Shown piece by piece: positions 36,729-46,304 of a stretch of DNA of 64,000 bases. The stretch is from Prostheceraeus crozeri (Eukaryota > Platyhelminthes > Polycladida > Euryleptidae), in contig CAJQUW010010459.1 in assembly GCA_907163375.1 (NCBI GenBank), forward strand, positions 124,001 through 188,000. Reading direction: 5' to 3'. The position numbers were made by a program, and so were the translations under genes. The notes under the pieces are model-generated. The model was not told where the DNA came from. It saw only the letters and a program-made list of their open reading frames with translations, and did not search any database. Position 1 is the first letter of the stretch. Each line of letters begins with the position of its first letter.

Positions 36729-37082
36729 CTAGCGCTCATCGTCTCCTTTCACCGTCTCGACTAAAGCTCTATTGTATTCTTCCATTGATAGGTGTGGTAA
36801 AACACGGGTGGGCAAATGTTGTGTGTCGTCGCGCCATTGATAATAATACTCCAACAGTAGGCGACCATGCTTGAATACGCGCCTTGGATATTTCAGCAAA
36901 GTCTCATCAATCAATTTCCTACTTTGAGTCACACTCATGAATACAATGTAGCAGACAAGCTCGTTGTGGGGAAGGGTGTGGGCATACACCAATGGTTGAA
37001 TGTAGGTCGCAAGCATATCATCATTCATCATGAGTTGGAAGCCTATCACTGAGGGTAGCTCGACATATGTCCTTAGAGTCAC
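36729..37082 (-). CDS. Unknown ~117-residue protein, right-arm copy 1
   Basis: Identical at protein level to the left-arm copy. It has a TATAAAAT box at 37201-37208 on the minus strand. The family is not recognised. Confidence 0.5.
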   Translation of the reverse strand: MTLRTYVELPSVIGFQLMMNDDMLATYIQPLVYAHTLPHNELVCYIVFMSVTQSRKLIDETLLKYPRRVFKHGRLLLEYYYQWRDDTQHLPTRVLPHLSMEEYNRALVETVKGDDER

Positions 37083-37439
37083 CTAAACAATGTCCTCCAT
37101 GCTCTGGGAAACTACCTGCACCATCGGCTGAATCGCTTCTCTCGTCGTCAAAAGAATGTACATAGCTCATGCACTCCAACTCTCTCAGTGCTGTAGGCGT
37201 ATTTTATACCACCCACCCCTACGCTCCTCTGGTGTTAACTTTCGTTTAGCAAAAAAGTCGTCATGAAATTTCAACGACGGAGTAAAAGTTTGAGATGATA
37301 CACTCCTGGCAAACTAACTCATGAAGTAGCTTTGCTGTGATACATTTCTATCCGCAAACATATGGTAATGTTAAAGTGAATCTAAAACTTTTCAGCTTAT
37401 TAATTGTTCATCGTCGCATCAACGCTTTAACTCGTGAAC

Positions 37440-37910
37440 AGTTATAATTTTATTTCAATTTACACTTAGTCTAACTTGTAAACTAGTAAATCTTGCGATC
37501 TTATTTTTACAAACAGTTATACCTTTATTTCTAACATACACACTACTGAAACTTTATTTCTAACTTGTAAACTCTTGAAACTTTATTTTGATATACAAAC
37601 AGCTAAAACTTTATTTCTAACGTATACACCATTGAAACTTTATTTTTAACTTGTAAACTGGTGAAACTTTACTTTTTATGTTGTAAACTGATGAAACTTT
37701 ATTTTGTTTCTAACATACAAACAGATAAAGCCTTATTTCTAACGTACACACTATTGAAACTTTGTTTCTAACTTGTACACTGGTGAAACTTTATTTTTAA
37801 CTGGTAGACTGTTGAAACTTTATTTTTAACTTGTAGACTGTTGAAACTTTATTTCTAACTGGTCAACTGTTGAAATGATATCTTTCATTTACAAATAGTA
37901 GAACGCTTTG
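37440..37910 (-). repeat. 29-bp minisatellite, short array, right-arm copy 1
   Basis: Mirror of 27540-28060, with AATAAA on the minus strand. Confidence 0.8.
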
Positions 37911-38164
37911 TCCAACTTGTAAATTTTATAACACTTCATATGGGTGATGATGGTAGCTGAAATAGTGTTAAATAAAATTAAGATAGCTTACATGATTCTG
38001 GGATAGCAATCGACTGCGATCCATGTGTAAAGAGCTTGTTAGACTACGGAAGAGAGAAGTGTGTTATGTTGCGTGTGGCGCATGAGTGTCCTCCCATTTC
38101 ATTCCATTCATCAATTCATCTCATTGATAGAGACAGGTAGAACTCATGGTTTTCATAACGTATG

Positions 38165-38525
38165 CAATGGATAGTTTATAAGGCAACCTTCGACAGCTGG
38201 CTAAATGTCGCCCTGACGCGAATGCATACTACGTTGAGACAGAGGCAATCACTTGCAAACATGACGCAGAGAGGTTTAACAAGATTGACCATTGCCGAAT
38301 GTCCCTTGCGGTATACATAGCTACGGGTTTCACCGCCGCCCTTTACAGGAACGCCCATCGAAAGGAAGTATTACACCGAACTTCATTTGCAACGTTCAAG
38401 TTGACTGATAGCAGATTCAACTTAATGATAGTATTCGCCAGTCTGAAGACTGCCCAGGGCAAACCGCGTGGAGGTTCTATCATGTCTTGCCCCTTGGTGG
38501 CCCTTATCAGGACCAATTTCTTTTG
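38165..38525 (-). repeat. Conserved repeated module, right-arm copy 2
   Basis: Near-identical to 35755-36115, offset 2410 bp. Confidence 0.65.
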
Positions 38526-39041
38526 CAGGTGATGTTAGTTCCAGCTCAGCACTTTCACGATAATCCAGACATTGAGCATTTCGAAGTGTTGATTGACTCA
38601 TGTTCATTGAATGACTATTCACATGATCATCATAGGTAAATGAAATGAATCTTACGTGTACTTTTCAGGGAATGAAAATCTACTTCTGTTTGTCTTCGAC
38701 ATCGAATGTAACTGCTTAAATCTTCGATATGGCGGATATCACGAGAAAAATTGAATCTTATCGCGTCTCTGCCAAGATGGAGGAAAGTCTCATTGGGTAA
38801 TGTAAGTTTTTGTGTGATGAGGTAAGGATGTAGGTTGTGCTAATAAAACTCTTGAACTAACATCATTAGGTTAGCATGTGTGTTGAGCATAGGAATTAAT
38901 TTTCATAAACCTTTGAATAACATCAAGAATGTAAGAATCATATCCTTATTAATTTTCAAAACAGGGATGTAGAGAGAGAGAATGTGCGTCCGTCACTTGC
39001 ACGATTCAACGATTGAATGATTCTCACTGTGGAAGGCTCTC

Positions 39042-39049
39042 TATTTATA
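39042..39049 (-). promoter_or_regulatory. TATAAATA box, right-arm copy 2
   Basis: Same block as at 36632, offset 2410 bp. Confidence 0.7.
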
Positions 39050-39138
39050 AAGGAATGCTTGATTCTCATTAGACAACAATCCTCATTGGAGAATAGCATC
39101 AAGTTGATTCCCACTCTCACCGATGCTTCATTCGCTCG

Positions 39139-39492
39139 CTAGCGCTCATCGTCTCCTTTCACCGTCTCGACTAAAGCTCTATTGTATTCTTCCATTGATA
39201 GGTGTGGTAAAACACGGGTGGGCAAATGTTGTGTGTCGTCGCGCCATTGATAATAATACTCCAACAGTAGGCGACCATGCTTGAATACGCGCCTTGGATA
39301 TTTCAGCAAAGTCTCATCAATCAATTTCCTACTTTGAGTCACACTCATGAATACAATGTAGCAGACAAGCTCGTTGTGGGGAAGGGTGTGGGCATACACC
39401 AATGGTTGAATGTAGGTCGCAAGCATATCATCATTCATCATGAGTTGGAAGCCTATCACTGAGGGTAGCTCGACATACGTCCTTAGAGTCAC
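39139..39492 (-). CDS. Unknown ~117-residue protein, right-arm copy 2
   Basis: Third copy of the frame, identical at protein level to the others, with its own TATAAAAT box at 39611-39618 on the minus strand. Confidence 0.5.
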   Translation of the reverse strand: MTLRTYVELPSVIGFQLMMNDDMLATYIQPLVYAHTLPHNELVCYIVFMSVTQSRKLIDETLLKYPRRVFKHGRLLLEYYYQWRDDTQHLPTRVLPHLSMEEYNRALVETVKGDDER

Positions 39493-39839
39493 CTAAACAA
39501 TGTCCTCCATGCTCTGGGAAACTACCTGCACCATCGGCTGAATCGCTTCTCTCGTCGTCAAAAGAATGTACATAGCTCATGCACTCCAACTCTCTCAGTG
39601 CTGTAGGCGTATTTTATACCACCCACCCCTACGCTCCTCTGGTGTTAACTTTCGTTTAGCAAAAAAGTCGTCATGAAATTTCAACGACGGAGTAAAAGTT
39701 TGAGATGATACACTCCTGGCAAACTAACTCATGAAGTAGCTTTGCTGTGATACATTTCTATCTGCAAACATATGGTAATGTTAAAGTGAATCTAAAACTT
39801 TTCAGCTTATTAATTGTTCATCGTCGCATCAACGCTTTA

Positions 39840-40350
39840 ACTCGTGAACAGTTATAATTTTATTTCAATTTACACTTAGTCTAACTTGTAAACTAGTAAA
39901 TCTTGCGATCTTATTTTTACAAACAGTTATACCTTTATTTCTAACATACACACTACTGAAACTTTATTTCTAACTTGTAAACTCTTGAAACTTTATTTTG
40001 ATATACAAACAGCTAAAACTTTATTTCTAACGTATACACCATTGAAACTTTATTTTTAACTTGTAAACTGGTGAAACTTTACTTTTTATGTTGTAAACTG
40101 ATGAAACTTTATTTTGTTTCTAACATACAAACAGATAAAGCCTTATTTCTAACGTACACACTATTGAAACTTTGTTTCTAACTTGTACACTGGTGAAACT
40201 TTATTTTTAACTTGTTAACTGATGAAACTTTCTTTTAACATACAAACAGATAAAACTTTATTTCTAACGTACACACTGTTGAAACTATATTTTTAATCTG
40301 TAAACTGTTGAAATGATATTTTTCATTTACAAATAGTAGAACGCTTTGTC
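39840..40350 (-). repeat. 29-bp minisatellite, short array, right-arm copy 2
   Basis: Counterpart of 27540-28060. Its outer half resembles the left-arm array more closely than the inner right-arm copy does. Confidence 0.8.
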
Positions 40351-40609
40351 CAACTTGTAAATTTTATAACACCTCATATGGGTGATGATGGTAGCTGAAA
40401 TAGTGTTAAATAAAATTAAGATAGCTTACATGATTCTGGGATAGCAATCGACAGCGATCCATGTGTAAAGAGCTTGTTTAGACTACGGAAGAGAGAAGTG
40501 TATTATGTTGCGTGTGGCGCGTGAGTGTCCTCCCATTTCATTCCATTCATCAATTCATCTCATTGATAGAGACAGGTAGAACTCATGGTTCTCATAACGT
40601 ATGCAATGG

Positions 40610-40955
40610 ATAGTTTATAAGGCAACCTTCGACAGCTGGCTAAATGTCGCCCTGGCGCGAATGCATACTACGTTGAGACAGAGGCAATCACTTGCAAACA
40701 TGACGCAGAGAGGTTTAACAAGATTGACCATTGCCGAATGTCCCTTGCGGTATACATAGCTACGGGTTTCACCGCCGCCCTTTACAGGAACGCCCATCGA
40801 AAGGAAGTATTACACTGAACTTCATTTGCAACGTTCAAGTTGACTGATAGCAGATTCAACTTAATGATAGTATTCGCCAGTCTGAAGACTGCCCAGGGCA
40901 AACCGCGAGGAGGTTCTATCATGTCTTGCCCCTTGGTGGCCCTTATGAGAGCCGG
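40610..40955 (-). repeat. Conserved repeated module, right-arm copy 3
   Basis: It carries the GQDMIEPPRGLPWAVFRL frame (minus strand, 40985-40782). Here the frame is preceded by MKTPENEPPALIRATK instead of the left-arm context, so the 5' neighbour differs. Confidence 0.6.
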
Positions 40956-40987
40956 TGGTTCGTTCTCGGGGGTCTTCATCAGCAATC

Positions 40988-41254
40988 TTACTCCATACCG
41001 ATTCTGCTGAGAAAGAGTCGAAACCGTTCAACCTCAGCAGTGTCGACTTCCATGCTAGTTGGTACGTGAGTGGAGGGTGGAATGTAGCGCCATTCCATTG
41101 GATTGACAACACTTGCTGTCATCGCATTGCCAATCTGAGCAAGATTGTTGTGGACTCTGTCTTGCTCCTCTATTCTAGCAAATTCATTAAATAAATTTCG
41201 CGGTCTTAACTGTGGTCCGCGAGGAGAGCTGACTGCAGCGTTTGGTGTCTCCAT
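40988..41254 (-). CDS. Unknown 88-residue protein, right arm only
   Basis: Small gene with ATG at 41254 and a clear TATA box (TATATAAA, minus strand, 41286-41293) about 32 bp upstream, spaced by a CATTTCATTTCATTT tract. The product is polar, with LRPRNLFNEFARIEEQDRV and a MEWRYIPPSTHVP block. No family is recognised. It has no counterpart in the left arm, which passes straight from coiled-coil gene to module. A partial module copy (41305-41440) sits upstream. This suggests either an insertion on this side or a loss on the other. Confidence 0.5.
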   Translation of the reverse strand: METPNAAVSSPRGPQLRPRNLFNEFARIEEQDRVHNNLAQIGNAMTASVVNPMEWRYIPPSTHVPTSMEVDTAEVERFRLFLSRIGME

Positions 41255-41285
41255 GATTGAAATGAAATGAAATGAGAGGTAGTGG

Positions 41286-41293
41286 TTTATATA
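41286..41293 (-). promoter_or_regulatory. TATA box (TATATAAA) of the right-arm-only gene
   Basis: On the minus strand GGGTATATAAACC lies about 32 bp before the ATG at 41254, a canonical RNA polymerase II spacing for a very short leader. Confidence 0.65.
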
Positions 41294-41304
41294 CCCCTCT
41301 AACG

Positions 41305-41440
41305 CGACGCAACGTTCAAGTTGACTGATAGCAGATTCAACTTAATGATAGTATTCGCCAGTCTAAAGACTGCCCAGGGCAAACCGCGAGGAGGTTCTAT
41401 AAAATCTTGCCCCATGGTGGCCCTTATCAGAGCCGTTTGT
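41305..41440 (-). repeat. Partial copy of the conserved module
   Basis: It matches the first 130 bp of the module, including the GTTCAAGTTGACTGATAGCA word, and lies next to the coiled-coil gene as copy 1 does in the left arm. Confidence 0.6.
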
Positions 41441-41581
41441 GGCGTTCTCGGGGTGTGGGGTAGGGACTCAGGCTTGCTGTTTCGACTGCGGCTCCGGCAA
41501 CGGGGTGGGTGGTCGCTTCTCTTGGATGTCTGTAAAGAAGGAAGTAGTGAGTTATCATCTTACATTTTAATTTAGTCATTT

Positions 41582-42583
41582 TTACTTACAGATCTTCTCG
41601 GACGCTTCCTCATAAAGGAAATTCGAGATCGGATCACGATGATCGAAGGTGAAGTGTAGACACTCCACCCCTTTCTTCACCAAAGAGTAGCTTTTCTCCC
41701 CTCTTCCACGCTCGTACAAGAGAGGAGTTTCTGCTACTCTCCCCTTTCTAATAGGGATGTGCAGAGGACTGGAACGCACCCTTCGATCGCGATCCACCAA
41801 CTGCGCCGAACGGTGCAGCTCGTGGGTCGTCTCGACAACCTTAGCCATCTGCACACGGAGTCTCTCCACTTCCTCCTTCAACCTTCGTATCTCCTTCTCC
41901 CTACTTTCCCTCTCTGCTAGCAAAGCCTCTTCTCTGGCTTTCCCCTCGAGAGTCTTGAGCCTCTCCTGCTCCAACTCGCCATCCCGCTCGCTTAATCTCT
42001 CCTTCACCTTCTTCATCTCTCCGGCCACGTTCTTTAGGTCCTCATACTTTGCCTTGTATGAGAAGGCCTCCTCCTTCAACTTCTCCACCTCTTTCTTTAG
42101 TTTCTCCCGTTCGGCGATCACCGGCGGGCGCTTGACAAAATTGCGACATTGCGTTGCAATTCCGCTCGCAGTTACGGCTGTAGGGGTCTCGCGATCGAGG
42201 TCGACGTTCTCGATAGGTTGCGACTGTAGCTCTCTCTCCTCCTCCTCACTATCGCTGCTGGACAGCGAGCTCTCGCTACTAAGTGAGGATACAGCGGCAA
42301 TCGCTTCAATGGCGGATTGTAGCTCCAAAGAACGGAGCTCAGTGGCGAAGAGTGAACTCCGTTCTTCTTCGCCTACTTCGCCTGTTTGACACTCGCTGTG
42401 TTGTGAGTGCCAATCCTCCTGCCGCTCACTTAAACGACTGACTTTGTGGGCTCCGCAATAGTAGCGAGCGACCCCTATCTGTTTCTTGCTAGTGCAAGCG
42501 TGTTTCTTGAAGGCGTCAGCTCGGAGTACCTTCCGGCATTGACACAGTTTGAAACTGGTCTTCATATTATTGTATTTCGGCAT
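41582..42583 (-). CDS. Zinc-finger plus coiled-coil protein, right-arm copy
   Basis: 333 residues, with six more at the N-terminus than the left copy and only about five substitutions elsewhere (for example KCYSWVKKG against KSYSLVKKG). It shows the same Cys/His clusters, acidic serine stretch, coiled coil and basic tail. A GTAAGT-type donor and a TTTACAG acceptor follow in the same places as in the left copy. Near-identity of coding sequence against looser flanks hints at selection or gene conversion. Confidence 0.6.
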   Translation of the reverse strand: MPKYNNMKTSFKLCQCRKVLRADAFKKHACTSKKQIGVARYYCGAHKVSRLSERQEDWHSQHSECQTGEVGEEERSSLFATELRSLELQSAIEAIAAVSSLSSESSLSSSDSEEEERELQSQPIENVDLDRETPTAVTASGIATQCRNFVKRPPVIAEREKLKKEVEKLKEEAFSYKAKYEDLKNVAGEMKKVKERLSERDGELEQERLKTLEGKAREEALLAERESREKEIRRLKEEVERLRVQMAKVVETTHELHRSAQLVDRDRRVRSSPLHIPIRKGRVAETPLLYERGRGEKSYSLVKKGVECLHFTFDHRDPISNFLYEEASEKICK

Positions 42584-42924
42584 TTCTGAAGCGAAAAACG
42601 GAAAACAATGATTTTACACTTAGTGAGGAATGATAGATTTGAGTATAGCGAGTGGCACTCGATCCCGTCGACAGCCCGAAGGCCTTGTACTGATCACTAG
42701 GGAAGTGATAGATCTTCCCCGATACCCGCTATTTACAGCTGAAGACATCATTGTCACTGCCCCGAAGTGGTAACAGCAACGCCAAGTCAGAGGTAGTGAT
42801 CAGTAGCTGGGATCTAACCCCTCAAAGCTGCCTTAGACTTAGTTAAATTTGAAATCTGATAGCAGATTTGAACTCAGCATACTTGAAAACCTTGAGGAAA
42901 CATCCCAAGTTATTGCTTTGATAG
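42584..42924 (-). other. Upstream region of the right-arm coiled-coil gene
   Basis: Mirror of 25331-25816, more diverged than the gene itself. No clear TATA box was seen. Confidence 0.4.
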
Positions 42925-43990
42925 CAGCTTGATAGCAAGCCGTAGAGAGCTTGATTCACCAGCGTTTTGCAATGGAGATGTTTAGAGGCCACCCATGACA
43001 AGATAGCTAAGACTCAACCGATTGGCGTTCAAAGTGCTACGTTGAGAACTGTGTCAAATGCCCAACATGAGACATGAGTTGTCCCAGCGGTTACGGTCTA
43101 AACTATGACACACTCCCTTGCCACACTTATCACTACGGCATCGTCCGCCGTCCCGAAGGAACACCCTGTCAGTGGAATATTACAGCAAAACTCTCCGTGT
43201 CTTGCTCGCTTTCAGTGAAAAGCCGCTTATACCATGAGAAGACTGGCTCAGACATGAAAACCTGTAGAGTTGGTAAGAGGTTGACAGACTTTGATAGAAG
43301 CTTGATAGCAAGCCGTAGAGAGCTTGATTCACCAGCGTTTTGCAATGGAGATGTTTAGAGGCCACCCATGACAAGATAGCTAAGACTCAACCGATTGGCG
43401 TTCAAAGTGCTACGTTGAGAACTGTGTCAAATGCCCAACATGAGACATGAGTTGTCCCAGCGGTTACGGTCTAAACTATGACACACTCCCTTGCCACACT
43501 TATCACTACGGCATCGTCCGCCGTCCCGAAGGAACACCCTGTCAGTGGAATATTACAGCAAAACTCTCCGTGTCTTGCTCGCTTTCAGTGAAAAGCCGCT
43601 TATACCATGAGAAGACTGGCTCAGACATGAAAACCTGTAGAGTTGGTAAGAGGTTGACAGACTTTGATAGCAGCTTGATAGCAAGCCGTAGAGAGCTTGA
43701 TTCACCAGCGTTTTGCAATGGAGATGTTTAGAGGCCACCCATGACAAGATAGCTAAGACTCAACCGATTGGCGTTCAAAGTGCTACGTTGAGAACTGTGT
43801 CAAATGCCCAACATGAGACATGAGTTGTCCCAGCGGTTACGGTCTAAACTATGACACACTCCCTTGCCACACTTATCACTACGGCATCGTCCGCCGTCCC
43901 GAAGGAACACCCTGTCAGTGGAATATTACAGCAAAACTCTCCGTGTCTTGCTCGCTTTCAGTGAAAAGCCGCTTATACCATGAGAAGACT
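42925..43990. repeat. 373-bp tandem repeat, nearly three units
   Basis: Landmark words such as ATGAGTTGTCCCAGCGGTTA recur at 43074, 43447 and 43820, exactly 373 bp apart, with only isolated differences. The left arm has one diverged equivalent near 25180-25400. The near-identity points to recent expansion. Confidence 0.9.
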
Positions 43991-45650
43991 GGCTCAGACA
44001 TCATTGAAAATGCTTTCATTGACTGCAGCAGGGTCGAAAACCCCAGAAAACCTCCAAAAGTAGTGAATTTAAATTTTTCAACTTTTAACACTACTTATGA
44101 AATTTTATAAGTAGTCTATCACTTAGGGCAGGTTAATAGCGACCGAACCTTTTTTGAATCAAGTCAAACAGACTTGTAGAAGCAAAGTTACAAGCTTTTA
44201 AAGTTTTGGAGTCTTTTATGGCCTGGAGACGAAGGCCATCTCCTGGCTAACCTCTAAGTCTGACGCCTTAGCTGATATCAGCAATGAAATTTTCTAAGTC
44301 GGTTTCTTTCAGAAACCCGGAATTTGGAATGTCCGAAGCTATCATCGGAGCTCAGAGAGACGACTTACCGTTGGCAATCTCTCGTCTGAATGACAAGTCT
44401 CTGTCGGTTCCCAGCTTATATAGTGTGTGGCGATCAGCTGATGACGTAATACCCATCATCCAAACACTAAAATCCGTCTATCTCCGGTTCTAGTGCTCCG
44501 ATTGAGCTGAAAATACACCATTTCCAAGTAGAATTTGACGCTGAATCCGAATCTGGCCTCCGTTTTCCCATCCGATGCTTCGTTTTGGCGCTACAGCCCA
44601 CAGCCATCGCAAAAATTCTAACTCTGTCGTTTTTTCGAAAAATGTTCAAAATTTTTCTCTCCGATTGACTTGAAACTCTCCGATTGACTTGAAACTTACC
44701 ATGTTGATAGAGAATTTGATGCTGATTCCAAATCTGAAATCCGTTTTGCTCTCCGATGCTTCGTTTTGGCGCTACAGCCCAAAACGTCCAAAATTCTAAC
44801 TCTCGTTTTTTTCGCCAATCTCCCAAATCTTAAATGGCGTCTCACATCTAAACGAAGACAGACATGAACAAGCCGATTCTTTCAGTGAAATTGTCTCACT
44901 CTTAGCTTTCAAACGAGGTATTGCACGACAAAATCCGTCCACTGGAAGCCAAGATCGAAGCGAGCTCTCCAGAGGGGGGGGACGTCAGCGAAACTTTTTC
45001 TCTCCGATTGACTTGAAACTCAGCATACCGATGCAGAATTTCATGCTGATTCCAAATCTGAAATCCGTTTTCCAATCCGATGCTTCGTTTTGAAGCAACA
45101 GCCCAAAACGTCCAAAATTCTAACTCTGTCGTTTTTCGCCAATGTCCCAAAATCTTAAATGGCGTCTCACATCTAAACGAAGACAGATATGAACAAGCCG
45201 TTTCTTTCAGTGAATTTGTCTCACTCTGAGCTTTCAAACGAGCTATTGCACGACTTTCTACGATCACTAGAAGCAAAGTTGGAAGGTCGGTGCCGAGGGG
45301 GGACGTCAGCGAAACTTTTTCTCTCCGATTGACTTGAAACTCACCATACCGATGCAGAATTTCAACGCCCAAAACGACCAAAATTCTAACTCTGTCGGTT
45401 TCTCGAAAATCATCACACACTATAGCCTTAAGTCAAAACCTAGCGGTCGCCCAAGTCCACCACGACACTCTGTCGTTCCAGAGGGGGGGACGTCAGCGAA
45501 CCTTTCGGACCCACTTGGCCGGCACACCACGACACTCTGTCGTTCCAGAGGGGGGGAGTCAGACTCGAAGCACCACGGCGGCCGATCACGACACTCTGTC
45601 GTTCCAGAGGGGGGGCGCGCCGGTCGAGTGTTCGCCGTTTTCTTACTACT
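43990..45650. repeat. Right terminal inverted repeat of the palindromic element
   Basis: Inverse of 23353-25330, ending CTTACTACT at 45650. It has hairpin motifs at 45463-45475, 45530-45542 and 45589-45601. The outermost 120 bp match the left end almost perfectly, and the inner parts differ by indels in the subterminal repeats. Confidence 0.85.
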
Positions 45651-45656
45651 AGTATT
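45651..45656. repeat. Target-site duplication, right copy (AGTATT)
   Basis: Exact repeat of 23347-23352, directly outside the CTTACTACT terminus. Confidence 0.9.
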
Positions 45657-46146
45657 CACTGAAGCTGTTTTGGGAAATAACCATACATCGATGTTCATCG
45701 CGTCCTTTTAATCCAAACGCTTTGCAGTTGTAAAAGAACACTGCTCTGATAAGCCCAGCAGAGTCGGTCATAGAAAATGCACCACTGTGCCACAAGGCAG
45801 TTTCATCATCAATTGACACTGGATCAGCCTTCTTCCGAGCACTGCCTATGCCTCTGGCAGTAAGGTCTTTCATGCGGGCATCCAGGGAACGTAAGAAATA
45901 CTTGAACGAGTTGTCCTCTTTGTCCATTGGGTTGCAATCGGGTCGTTCTTCTCTTAACAGTCTGGAAAAGCCACATACTACGTTGCACAGAGTATTGGGT
46001 GGATATTCGCTTCCGTCTTTTCGGCGAATTTCATATACAAAGTACTTTAATGCATAAGCTATTTCAGATTTTGATGCTGTCCATATGTCTTCAACTGATG
46101 GAACTTTCCGTTTGACGACGACAATCTCGTGGAGCATTAAATTCAC
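45651..46146 (-). pseudogene. DUF3504/Crypton-type tyrosine recombinase, N-terminal half
   Basis: The N-terminal region of the DUF3504 family has a recognisable series of blocks: RRKDGSEYPPNTLCNVVCGF, RLLREERPDCNPMD, and the hallmark ending KAFGLKGRDEHR. The frame reaches the target duplication, and on the other side of the 22.3-kb insertion (23346 downward) it goes on in the same phase. The insertion alone therefore split the gene and no other damage is seen around the site. The first ATG in frame is at 46137; an upstream exon is possible. The neighbouring Polinton begins 160 bp upstream of this half. Confidence 0.85.
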
Positions 46147-46298
46147 AATAAATCTAATCTAGTTAAATATCACTCTATCAAACAAAGAATATTCGCGACT
46201 GGTATTACTGAAAAAAGTTATTTGACAGTAGTATGTAATACACATATTTTTTTGCCATGTGACTTAAAGCTGCACATACCAAATACATACCAGAGGCA

Positions 46299-46304
46299 TA
46301 CGAA
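46299..46304. repeat. Probable left target duplication of the Polinton (TACGAA)
   Basis: These are the six bases immediately before the AGTAGTAA terminus. The matching copy would lie beyond the window, so this cannot be confirmed here. Confidence 0.4.

Larger units (their letters stand above)
35390..40209 (-). repeat. 2.41-kb tandem duplication in the right arm
   Basis: Two head-to-tail copies, about 35390-37799 and 37800-40209, are nearly identical base for base. Examples are the modules at 35889 and 38299 and the 117-residue frames at 36729 and 39139. Each copy contains module, spacer, TATAAATA promoter block, small gene and short minisatellite. The left arm has a single equivalent, so this duplication came after the palindrome formed. 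The join lies in minisatellite sequence, suggesting unequal exchange there. Confidence 0.85.
23353..45650. mobile_element. 22.3-kb palindromic Polinton-related element, probably non-autonomous
   Basis: The element is bounded by a perfect 6-bp target duplication and by inverted termini starting AGTAGTAAGAAAACGGCG. Polintons are known for 6-bp duplications and AG..CT-type ends. From each end inward the order mirrors: terminal repeat, zinc-finger/coiled-coil gene, conserved module, minisatellite, small TATA-box gene, module, long minisatellite, and hinge at about 33190. The right arm (12.5 kb) is longer than the left (9.8 kb) because it holds a 2.41-kb tandem duplication, extra 373-bp repeats and one extra small gene. 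No integrase, polymerase B, ATPase or capsid gene was recognised, so movement in trans by a Polinton is inferred. The exact target duplication and about 99% identical coding arms point to a young insertion. Confidence 0.8.

Noticed and set aside
42925-43990. Tandem 373-bp units or minisatellites as a CRISPR array
   Set aside because: The units are contiguous without unique spacers and the DNA is animal.
23353-45650. Interpretation as an LTR retrotransposon or as two separate insertions
   Set aside because: The ends are inverted rather than direct, no reverse transcriptase or primer-binding site is seen, and one exact 6-bp duplication encloses the whole unit.
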